A stretch of 13,251 nt of DNA from Pseudobdellovibrionaceae bacterium (lineage in GTDB: Bacteria > Bdellovibrionota > Bdellovibrionia > Bdellovibrionales > Bdellovibrionaceae), in contig JACMRP010000213.1 of assembly GCA_014376325.1 (NCBI GenBank), positions 1-13,251 of the forward strand. The letters run 5' to 3'. The translations under genes were made by a program, and so were the position numbers. The notes beneath the pieces were generated by a model that worked only from the letters and a program-made list of their open reading frames with translations, had not been told where the DNA came from and ran no database searches. Position 1 is the first letter of the stretch. Each line of letters starts with the position of its first letter. Positions 7,507 to 13,251 of this stretch are shown in pieces.

Positions 7507-8550
7507 ATGCTGCATAATTTTGCCTATCGCATCCTGCCGTTGATACTTTTTGCGAATATCGTTGAAGCTAAAATGAGCCTGGTAGAGTGGCATGTAAAAG
7601 GCACCGTGGTGCCGTTGATACTGCCGGTGCGCGATTCTGAAACCCCCGACCAAGCGGCCGACAGGTACTTAAAGAATTTCAATCGCACACCAGATTTGAT
7701 CGAGCTTTTTTTAGGGCAAACTCCGCAGTTAGAGACCGTGGAGTTCAAAGAACTTTCTGACGACGTGACCGTCAGAAATAGACGAGTCTTATTTCAGGCA
7801 AATCGTCCAGGCGATTACACCGAAAAAGAAGCCCGGGTGATTAGCTTCACTAAAATTTTTTCTGAATTGGGTGAAAGGCCCTACCTGCTGCTGGTCAATC
7901 CGGGGCTGGGACTTTCGGTGCATGAAGAGCGAGAAGTTTTTGATCTGGTCTACGAAAAATTTGCCACCTATGCAGGCATGGGCGGTGACGATGTCGACCC
8001 ATCTCTGTCAAGACAAGAAAATATTCACACCAGAAACACCAGCCCCGCACGCGATGATGCAGAGTTTCGGCTGGTAAAACATTTTATTCGCCGAGGCCAA
8101 ATAGAAAAAGATGAGTCGAAACCTAGCTTTTATTTCGGTACCTGTCGGGGTTCGCAGTTAGCTTCGGTCGCCTTAGGTTATAAGCTGATTCAGGATATTC
8201 CCGTTCAAATCGGCGAAAGCGTCGCGCACGCGAATGATTGGCATTCGATCAAGTTATTGCCTACCTCGTATAATATTTTGAAATCTGTCAGCTCGGAATC
8301 GAATGCGATAACGGTGAACAGTCTGCACCACCAGTCGATGATTTTTAAGCCGGGTGGATTTTTAGAGCTTGCCGCCTTGGCGCCCGATGGGGGCGTCGAA
8401 GCCACCGAGTTCAAAAACGGGCGGGGAATGTTGCTGCAATTTCACGCAGAGCTGATGAACAATTCGTTGGGGTATCAGATTCTGTCGCGAGTCGTGAAGG
8501 CTAAAAATATTCCAATCAAGGGAAGCTGCAGGCGGCTGTTTGCCCGCTAG
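7507..8550 (+). CDS. Secreted peptidase C26 / class I glutamine amidotransferase-like hydrolase
   Basis: 347 residues. The family (gamma-glutamyl-GABA hydrolase, PuuD-like) cleaves gamma-glutamyl amide bonds. The GATase domain spans about residues 125-315. Motifs are GGDDVDPSL (159-167), with the RDDAEFRLVKHFI helix (182-194), nucleophile C213 in FGTCRGSQLASVALG, VNSLHHQSM (270-278), APDGGVEATE (292-301), and catalytic H313 and E315 in LQFHAEL, so the Cys-His-Glu triad is intact. Unusual points are an N-terminal signal peptide (about 1-21), where well-known relatives are cytoplasmic, and about 100 extra residues before the catalytic domain. The ATG start follows TAGGAG by six bases. Both flanks hold decayed copies of another gene, so it appears to be a single-gene unit. 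Substrate is unknown; gamma-linked peptides such as those of peptidoglycan are only a possibility. Confidence 0.9.
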   Translation: MLHNFAYRILPLILFANIVEAKMSLVEWHVKGTVVPLILPVRDSETPDQAADRYLKNFNRTPDLIELFLGQTPQLETVEFKELSDDVTVRNRRVLFQANRPGDYTEKEARVISFTKIFSELGERPYLLLVNPGLGLSVHEEREVFDLVYEKFATYAGMGGDDVDPSLSRQENIHTRNTSPARDDAEFRLVKHFIRRGQIEKDESKPSFYFGTCRGSQLASVALGYKLIQDIPVQIGESVAHANDWHSIKLLPTSYNILKSVSSESNAITVNSLHHQSMIFKPGGFLELAALAPDGGVEATEFKNGRGMLLQFHAELMNNSLGYQILSRVVKAKNIPIKGSCRRLFAR

Positions 8551-8599
8551 TGAATTTTCGGTGAGAATCTGACGATATTTATTTAGAATTTAAAACGGT

Positions 8600-8619
8600 C
8601 GTGTCGTCAAAACGACACG
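8600..8619. terminator. Perfect hairpin between the C26 gene and remnant B
   Basis: CGTGTCGT-CAAA-ACGACACG is an 8-bp perfect stem with a CAAA loop, followed on the plus strand by TTTAC. It lies 50 bases after the C26 stop and just after the minus-strand stop of remnant B, so it may terminate transcription from both sides. Its inner 16 bases (8602-8617) match the position and loop of the hairpin at 7124-7139. Confidence 0.55.
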
Positions 8620-8620
8620 T

Positions 8621-8916
8621 TTACTTGCGCGAAGGCAATAGCCATCCAAGAGCCACATACTTCGTCTCAAATCGAGAAAGAATTTCGTTCAGCGAATCCT
8701 TTGTGGGTGAGAGTCGGCAAGATTCGGGGGCATCGATAAATTTTAAGGACGAGACGTAAATTAACGAATACTCGAGTTTAAACACGAAGCCCAGAAGACT
8801 CGGGAGCCATCACCCATAGGGTATCAAGGAAAGTGATAAGTCGCTAAAGCCTACTACGTGTGGCAAAAAGACGTGCAGAAGTACTTGGGGCTCAGCGTGC
8901 GTTTTCGTTTGGCCAT
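8621..8916 (-). pseudogene. Remnant B, paralogue of remnant A
   Basis: Occupies most of the 420-base gap after the C26 gene. On the minus strand an ATG at 8914-8916, preceded by GAGGA, starts MAKRKRTLSPKYF and reaches a stop after 20 codons. A second frame is open from about 8806 and reads LLGFVFKLEYSLIYVSSLKF, then DSLNEILSRFETKY, ending LLPSRK with TAA at 8621-8623. Its 3' 100 bases match remnant A at a constant offset of 1478 with no gaps. Differences include conservative changes (Asp/Asn, Val/Ile, Leu/Phe, His/Tyr), which supports a shared protein origin over a purely structural repeat. The span from ATG to final stop (296 bases) is close to remnant A's (272 bases). The coding frame is interrupted, so this is a pseudogene. 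The family is unrecognised. Confidence 0.55.
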
Positions 8917-8946
8917 ATTTTTTGGATTATATCCTCGCGCATGTAA

Positions 8947-8967
8947 ACGTCCCGAATGTCGGGACGT
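8947..8967. repeat. Dispersed palindrome, copy 2
   Basis: Same core GTCCCGAATGTCGGGAC (8949-8965), here extended by C-G and A-T pairs to a 9-bp stem. It starts three bases after the stop of the 764-residue protein gene, which reads into it on the minus strand and is then followed by GTTTAC-type sequence. A termination or 3'-end role is plausible for this copy. Confidence 0.85.
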
Positions 8968-8970
8968 CCT

Positions 8971-11265
8971 TTATCGCACTCCATCGGAGGATTTATTGTC
9001 GGACCTGTTTTTATTTTTGAGATCATATAAATAGGACTTTCTATAAAAGTCGTGAACTGCGCAAGCTCTTTCAGGATAGCTTTTGCCAATCAACTCATTA
9101 AAATCCATTTTCAAAGCCGGTCTGCCAACGGCGTCATCACTATAGACATTTCCTGAACAGTACTTTGTCAGATCCAAATCAGCTAGGTGGGGGGCCTCCG
9201 GAATTGCAAGGCTTTGCATACATAGAAGAGCCAATGAATCTTTAGCCGCAGGATCGTTAGATGCTTCTCGACTAAGCTTTTCAAACCGCTGTTGCAGACC
9301 TTCAGAAAAGGTCGCCGCGATAGCGCTAATATTGTCCTTCGAAAGTTCTTTGGCCGACCGAGCCTGGCTCCTTGCGGGCTCTAATCCAATGTAATATTTG
9401 ATCAACTCACCTAGACTGTCGGTTGCAGATAGCTGCATCAAAACCGCGAGGTTTTGATCGATTTCGCCCTGGCTGATTTTATGATCTATATCTTGATTGA
9501 TAATTTCACTCAATGCTTTTGGAATCGCGAAAGTATCTCCCTGCGGAATCAATTCCCGCGAAAGGTCAGCCACTTTCTTCACCGGATCTGCTGGCTTTCC
9601 CAGAGCTATGGTTGGCTTTCGAACGGGTGATGACGGTGCGCTCGATGGTATAGGTGGAACGGTTGGCATCGCGGTTTCTTCGCTTCTGTCTATGATCGAC
9701 AACGCAGCGATTAATTGGTTTTTAGTTTTTTCAATCAAATCTCGCTGATTGCGTCTTTTAGCAATTCCTTGAGGTTCCTTCAAAAGATTTTCCAGGTAGG
9801 CGATTGAAGTGTTCATAAAATCTCTAGCGGACCGTTGATTCTTAAATTTGGAATCCACTTTAGCCACGACAAGCATCGGATTGCTTTCATTTACTAAACT
9901 CAGCTTCACGTTCACATTACTGCTGGCCTCGATTGTTAATGCTTCAATCAGACTTCCAACTTCGGTCTCAATATTTGGCAAATTTGGATATTGGCTAGTT
10001 ACATACGTCGCGCAGGTCAGGGTGCCCGCATCTTTTCTGACTCTATCAACCCCTTTAGAGTAGAGATAAATAAACGGACCGCACTGAGGATCGCCTGCAA
10101 ACGACTGTGAAAATGGTCCGTTAACTGGATTAGTAGACCCAGTTGTAAAATCAATTTTCCCCGTCATCTTGCCAGCCATTTCATTTAAAGCTTGTCGTAC
10201 AGCCCCCTGCTTATCCGGCGACAGTGAAACGGTGTTCTTTGAATTATTTAAAATTCCATCCAAATCAATTTTTATCGTACGCAATTCCGCTTGCGCAGTA
10301 ATCCCCGATTTTTTGTCGGTGGCGCGGCCAGATGTTCCAGCCGGGGATCCGGCATCTACTTGGGTCACCCATGCCATGTAGGAAGCCGAATCTTGCCCGA
10401 TAGCACCGACCCCATCCAGCCAACTTGGAACGCCCTTCGTCTCAGCTTTGTTTTTATTAAAATGGATGATGGCTTCTATGTCTCGTGCCTGACAGTATGT
10501 TTTTGCTAGTCCTTCGAATGAACACCCTAAGGCGGGACCCAATTTACTGTTCACAATGCCTTTCATTTTATTTCCCAGCCCTCGGTCTTTAAAAAAAGAC
10601 ACAAAACTGTCGATCATGCTTCCAGTGGCCAACATCAATGAGCCAACGACTCCGGATGCTAAGGTTGAGCCTAATCCTAGAACTTGCGCCCCTATAGAGG
10701 CTGCAAGGTTCGGATTTTGATTTAGACACTGGTCACTTTGTTTTAAGCGAGCAAATAAGACACTAGAATATTTCTGAAAGTTGCCAATGGTTTCAAGCTT
10801 ATTACGGGTGCGTTCCTGATTCGAAAGTTTTTTCGATTTCGCAATTCCCACCTTAATACTTATCAATTCTTTCTTTAGAGCTTGTATATATTCTTTGTCA
10901 GGGCCTGGCGTTTCCGATTCGCTTTGAAGCGCAAGCTCAATATCGCCTGCTTGAACGGACAAGTATTCCATGTCTTGATCGGCGACTCGGTCCCGCAATA
11001 GTCCGGGGACATTTAAGCTATCAATGTCATTTAATGCCCCGGTTACTCCCTTACAGTTTTCATCAGCCCGAATCGATTGAATGATATTCTTAATGGCCGC
11101 ACCGTCTGAAAAAGCAGTTTGATTGATGGCGCCCACACCGTGACATTTGCTTCCGAAGGCAAAAAGCAAATCCTCTGTAGGATCATAAGGCTTTGCGGAC
11201 GCAATTAAGGTCTGGAGCAAAAATCCAGTGAGCAGTAGAGCGGCAGACAATTTTTTAACTGTCAT
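8971..11265 (-). CDS. Large secreted protein of unknown function
   Basis: 764 residues with a signal peptide (about 1-24, cleaving near ASA/KP). I recognise no enzymatic domain. Ten cysteines remain after the signal (41, 71, 180, 248, 258, 395, 418, 682, 703, 735), an even number compatible with disulphides in an oxidising compartment. Residues about 120-160 are charged and helical. Residues 187-225 are a long Gly/Ala/Leu-rich hydrophobic stretch (IGAQVLGLGSTLASGVVGSL region) that might insert in a membrane. Residues 532-550 form a Pro/Ser-rich linker (TVPPIPSSAPSSPV) separating two mostly helical halves. The ATG overlaps the upstream stop (ATGA), so it is translated together with the 170-residue secreted protein. 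A perfect palindrome lies right after the stop. Similar secreted hypothetical proteins with an early CHG motif occur in Bdellovibrio as far as I recall; that is unchecked. Confidence 0.88.
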   Translation of the reverse strand: MTVKKLSAALLLTGFLLQTLIASAKPYDPTEDLLFAFGSKCHGVGAINQTAFSDGAAIKNIIQSIRADENCKGVTGALNDIDSLNVPGLLRDRVADQDMEYLSVQAGDIELALQSESETPGPDKEYIQALKKELISIKVGIAKSKKLSNQERTRNKLETIGNFQKYSSVLFARLKQSDQCLNQNPNLAASIGAQVLGLGSTLASGVVGSLMLATGSMIDSFVSFFKDRGLGNKMKGIVNSKLGPALGCSFEGLAKTYCQARDIEAIIHFNKNKAETKGVPSWLDGVGAIGQDSASYMAWVTQVDAGSPAGTSGRATDKKSGITAQAELRTIKIDLDGILNNSKNTVSLSPDKQGAVRQALNEMAGKMTGKIDFTTGSTNPVNGPFSQSFAGDPQCGPFIYLYSKGVDRVRKDAGTLTCATYVTSQYPNLPNIETEVGSLIEALTIEASSNVNVKLSLVNESNPMLVVAKVDSKFKNQRSARDFMNTSIAYLENLLKEPQGIAKRRNQRDLIEKTKNQLIAALSIIDRSEETAMPTVPPIPSSAPSSPVRKPTIALGKPADPVKKVADLSRELIPQGDTFAIPKALSEIINQDIDHKISQGEIDQNLAVLMQLSATDSLGELIKYYIGLEPARSQARSAKELSKDNISAIAATFSEGLQQRFEKLSREASNDPAAKDSLALLCMQSLAIPEAPHLADLDLTKYCSGNVYSDDAVGRPALKMDFNELIGKSYPERACAVHDFYRKSYLYDLKNKNRSDNKSSDGVR

Positions 11266-11774
11266 TTTGACCGTCCCACCGGAAGTCTTGAGGTTCCAAG
11301 AATCTCAACACTCTCTGTTACTGCCAAAGCCTCTGAAAATGATTTTTTTGACGATGTACGCATCAGGATAAGATCATTCTTGGCATTCCAAAAAAGCGTT
11401 TCCGAGACGAACTTGGCGTTTTGTCCGACTGTTCTATCACAACGGTATGTTCTAGCCGTTAATCGACGACAGCCGCGATCCTTTACGTTTTTGTCGGTGG
11501 AAGCCGTCTGCAATTGGGCAGACCTCCAGTAGCGTTTTGCGCTAAAGAGATTGGCGAGATTTGGGGGTGCATTTTGAACGACAATCAGATCAAAATCTCG
11601 ATTTTCATCTTTTAAGTGAATCAGAGAGGTCCGCAGAGAGCTTAAGACTTCTTTGGCTACTACTTTTAAATCTGTTCGAATAGCAAGGGTCGGCGAGATT
11701 TGAATTCTTTCGGCATGGACTGCGCTGGTAGCGAAATATATGGAGCACATCAAAATCAAGGGCGCAATCCTCAT
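11262..11774 (-). CDS. Small secreted protein of unknown function, operon partner
   Basis: 170 residues with a signal peptide (about 1-21, ending AVHA/ER). The mature part alternates beta-like and helical stretches (LAIRTDLKVVAKEVLSSLRT; FDLIVVQNAPPNLANLF). It has two cysteines close together in GCRRLTARTYRCDR (101-114), which could form a disulphide. No family is recognised. The ATG at 11774 has AAAGGTAG just upstream on the minus strand. Its stop overlaps the start of the 764-residue protein by four bases (ATGA), so the two are an operon and probably act together outside the cytoplasm. A weak promoter candidate on the minus strand is TTGTTT, 16 bases, TATTAG, at about 11844-11871. Confidence 0.85.
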   Translation of the reverse strand: MRIAPLILMCSIYFATSAVHAERIQISPTLAIRTDLKVVAKEVLSSLRTSLIHLKDENRDFDLIVVQNAPPNLANLFSAKRYWRSAQLQTASTDKNVKDRGCRRLTARTYRCDRTVGQNAKFVSETLFWNAKNDLILMRTSSKKSFSEALAVTESVEILGTSRLPVGRSK

Positions 11775-11983
11775 GACTACCTTTCAACAAATCTTCCTGT
11801 AAGATCGGGAGCGTTTGTTGATAGAATAGCAAGACTTTAACAGGTCTAATATTCTGTTCGTCCATCAAAACAAAAACTAGACTGTCCTTAAGGCTCGAAA
11901 CCAAATACTAGCTGAAGCTTAGGAGCTTACGCAGTTCCTTGATGATTCCAAGCGCATGAACGAAATCCAAGAAAATTTTCACT

Positions 11984-12412
11984 TTAATGGCAAATAACTA
12001 TTCCTACAGTCTTCCAAACATTTCTGGTCACAATATTCGGCTGTGCAATGTCCCCTAAATTAAAACTTTCGGACACAAGAGTGGCGGCTTCGATTTTGAC
12101 GTCCATCACAGTCCTGTTATCTGCTGAGGTCGTGACACTGGCGGTGGTCCGCTCGGTCTCAGTTCCGTATGTAAAAACCACCAATGGCTGAGCCCCTGGC
12201 ATCTGTAACTCCGCTGAAGTTGCCTTTTCAATCACGGCTAACAAGCTGTCCTCATACACGTCCCCAGTTTCTGCGATACACGGCACAGGGTGCTCCAGCA
12301 GTGCGATTTTAACACCGGTTTTGTAATCCTCGAGCCTAGAAGTATGAACCGGGAGTGCAAGCGCATTGAATGCCGTAAGAACAAGGCTTATCGTTACCAA
12401 TACATTTTTCAA
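11984..12412 (-). CDS. Small secreted protein of unknown function
   Basis: 142 residues. The start is TTG at 12412 with GGAG five bases upstream. A signal peptide spans about 1-19 (MKNVLVTISLVLTAFNALA). The mature part is short and beta-rich (IALLEHPVPC, PLVVFTYGTETERTTASVTT, TVMDVKIEAATLVSESF), suggesting a small beta-sandwich or barrel-like fold. Two cysteines remain, C45 and C141 at the extreme C-terminus (VICH), so one disulphide is possible. No family is recognised. It points the same way as the two-gene operon downstream but is separated from it by 209 bases, so it is probably transcribed on its own. An exact TATAAT lies upstream. Confidence 0.75.
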   Translation of the reverse strand: MKNVLVTISLVLTAFNALALPVHTSRLEDYKTGVKIALLEHPVPCIAETGDVYEDSLLAVIEKATSAELQMPGAQPLVVFTYGTETERTTASVTTSADNRTVMDVKIEAATLVSESFNLGDIAQPNIVTRNVWKTVGIVICH

Positions 12413-12462
12413 GAAAGCTCCAAAGTGGGGGGTTGCTCAAGAAAACATAAATCAGAATGCAC

Positions 12463-12468
12463 ATTATA
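12463..12468 (-). promoter_or_regulatory. Candidate -10 box for the 142-residue protein gene
   Basis: Exact TATAAT on the minus strand, about 50 bases upstream of the TTG start. No good -35 hexamer lies 16-18 bases before it, so support is limited to the hexamer and its position. Confidence 0.3.
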
Positions 12469-12598
12469 AATCCATATGTTTTACCAGTGCGAGTTGTAGC
12501 GTGTAAATTTAGCACGAGTATTGTAACCAAGTGGAAAAGTTCCATAAGTTCATCCCGCCCGAAAAATTGCTGTATGACGGGACTGCAGATCAACAAGA

Positions 12599-12619
12599 AT
12601 GTCCCGACATTCGGGACAT
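12599..12619. repeat. Dispersed palindrome, copy 3 (inverted orientation)
   Basis: Core GTCCCGACATTCGGGAC (12601-12617) is the reverse complement of copies 1 and 2. T-A and A-T pairs extend it to a 9-bp stem. It lies about 30 bases beyond the minus-strand stop at 12648-12650, again placing the element just after the end of a reading frame. Confidence 0.85.
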
Positions 12620-12647
12620 CATTTAGACTACGACGGATGAAACTTCA

Positions 12648-12800
12648 TTAGCTTTGACGGCCCGCCATTTTTGTGAGCCGGTCGAAAGCGGCCTCTCTCG
12701 GCGTATCCATCAGCGTTTCGATGCTGATATCGGTGATAAGCCGATTTGAAAAACTCGCTGAAACTTGACCTAAAACAGGGCTGACTTGGCTTTGCGGGTA
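12648..12800 (-). pseudogene. Remnant C: 3' end of an unrecognised gene
   Basis: Within the 425-base gap 12413-12837, a minus-strand frame reads convincingly as protein: VSPVLGQVSASFSNRLITDI, then ETLMDTPREAAFDRLTKMAG, ending RQS with TAA at 12648-12650. Upstream the frame stays open but contains no ATG, GTG or TTG at a plausible start, and it soon runs antisense through the small membrane protein gene. The likely reading is a 3' fragment whose 5' part has been lost. A short live gene with a non-standard start cannot be excluded. No relation to remnants A or B is visible. Confidence 0.4.
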
Positions 12801-12837
12801 TTGACAAAAATACGAACCTAAGAACAGTCTGCAAATT

Positions 12838-13035
12838 ATGAAAATAGCAAAAATTAAAAAAGTGATCTTGTGGACCCTTATCGGCGCCGTTTTCGGAGTT
12901 GCTTTTGGCGCCGTCTCTGCGTTTTTTGTAAATGGCCCTTCCGTGACAGTCGGAATTGAACAATCGTGGTGGTGGTTCGCTATAGCTGGACTTTTAAAAG
13001 GTTTAACAGATCCTGAATTAGTTAAGAAAAATTGA
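12838..13035 (+). CDS. Small two-helix membrane protein
   Basis: 65 residues: a basic N-terminus (MKIAKIKK), a first hydrophobic helix (about 9-31, Gly/Ala/Phe-rich, GAVFGVAFGAVSAFF), a short polar loop (NGPSVTVGIEQS), a second helix starting at a Trp cluster (WWWFAIAGLLKG, about 44-55), and a polar tail. The positive N-terminus suggests both ends face the cytoplasm. No clear ribosome binding site precedes the ATG, which lowers confidence. A TTGACA at 12802-12807 lacks a matching -10 box at normal spacing. A terminator-like hairpin follows at 13070. Function is unknown; small holin-like or stress membrane peptides are possible, but nothing decides it. Confidence 0.6.
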   Translation: MKIAKIKKVILWTLIGAVFGVAFGAVSAFFVNGPSVTVGIEQSWWWFAIAGLLKGLTDPELVKKN

Positions 13036-13040
13036 TAACG

Positions 13041-13251
13041 CTAGATCCGCGACCAAATTGCGGCGCAACTGCCTAAAAATAGGCATCTTAGTTTTACAAG
13101 CCATCCAACAACAACCCTTTCGTGCAAACTTTGCGGCATCTTTTGAATAATTTTTTTTCCAATAGCTCGGTACAAAAAAGAAGCGCAGCCAACTGCTACA
13201 GCGACCCTGAATGGCAAAAATCGAAGACCTTGATTGCCTTTTACATACTGC
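13041..13251 (-). CDS. Possible C-terminal end of a gene entering from the right edge
   Basis: The minus strand has a 69-codon open frame running in from the right edge and stopping at 13041-13043. It reads GLRFLPFRVAVAVGCASFLY, then a basic stretch IGKKIIQKM, then VVVGWLVKLRCLFLGSC. Alternating hydrophobic and basic stretches would suit a membrane-associated tail. A neighbouring frame is also open to about 13033 over the same span, and the terminator-like hairpin at 13070-13085 falls inside it, so support is weak. Confidence 0.25.
   Translation of the reverse strand, partial: QYVKGNQGLRFLPFRVAVAVGCASFLYRAIGKKIIQKMPQSLHERVVVGWLVKLRCLFLGSCAAIWSRI
13070..13085 (+). terminator. Probable Rho-independent terminator
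   Basis: TGCCTA-AAAA-TAGGCA forms a perfect 6-bp stem with an AAAA loop, followed by TCTTAGTTTT. It sits 35 bases after the stop of the small membrane protein gene and fits as its terminator, though the T-tract is interrupted. Confidence 0.5.

Noticed and set aside
8612..8760. Plus-strand frame over remnant B (HVYLREGNSHPRATYF)
   Set aside because: The plus-strand frame is interrupted in copy A by an early stop, whereas the minus-strand frame shows conserved residues and a shared stop codon in both copies.
8892..9089. Minus-strand 65-codon frame across the end of the large secreted gene
   Set aside because: It overlaps the C-terminus of a well-supported gene in another register and runs through the palindrome; no ribosome binding site is evident.
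11605..11904. Minus-strand 99-codon frame overlapping the 170-residue protein
   Set aside because: It shares about half its length with a gene having a clear signal peptide and operon overlap, and its downstream part reads as an out-of-frame shadow.
12336..12596. Minus-strand 86-codon frame upstream of the 142-residue secreted protein
   Set aside because: It lacks a ribosome binding site and overlaps the signal peptide of the better-supported gene in another frame.
629..12620. CRISPR array from the three 17-base palindromes
   Set aside because: The copies are thousands of bases apart, in both orientations, with no spacers or cas genes.
12628..12963. Minus-strand 111-codon frame under the small membrane protein
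   Set aside because: Its composition is low-complexity charged and aromatic, and the neighbouring frame ending at 12648 is far more protein-like over the same DNA.

Overview
The window looks like a piece of accessory chromosome from a Gram-negative predatory bacterium, most likely a Bdellovibrio-type member of the Bdellovibrionota. That assignment is inference. It rests on moderate base composition, several TTG starts, a very high share of genes with signal peptides, and large secreted proteins with no recognisable domain. No rRNA, tRNA or CRISPR array is visible.

Left edge (1-876): a minus-strand fragment of an IS3-family transposase core runs off the left end. It abuts a broken plus-strand gene whose reading frame switches near 300-340. 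A perfect dispersed palindrome and a strong GC-rich hairpin follow.

Glycan block (877-6939): a secreted GH35 beta-galactosidase-like protein overlaps a secreted GH15 glucoamylase by four bases (TTGA), so the two are probably translationally coupled. Facing them, with 3' ends overlapping by 32 bp, is a secreted protein that joins an OpgG/MdoG-like periplasmic-glucan domain to a right-handed beta-helix domain. All catalytic residues that can be checked in the GH15 and GH35 proteins are present. The block looks like an exported polysaccharide-degrading set, perhaps for prey glycans.

Middle (6940-8970): a secreted peptidase C26 (class I glutamine amidotransferase-like) gene is flanked on both sides by decayed minus-strand copies of one unrecognised gene family. 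The two remnants align without gaps at their 3' ends. Each is followed by a hairpin with the same CAAA loop but a different, still fully paired stem.

Secreted unknowns (8971-12412, minus strand): a 142-residue and a 170-residue exported protein lie upstream of a 764-residue exported protein with ten cysteines. The last two overlap by ATGA and form an operon.

Right edge (12413-13251): a third copy of the palindrome, the 3' end of another decayed minus-strand gene, a 65-residue two-helix membrane protein, a terminator-like hairpin, and possibly the end of a gene entering from the right. The genes share export as their common theme. The intergenic gaps are full of gene remnants, which suggests a turnover-prone region.
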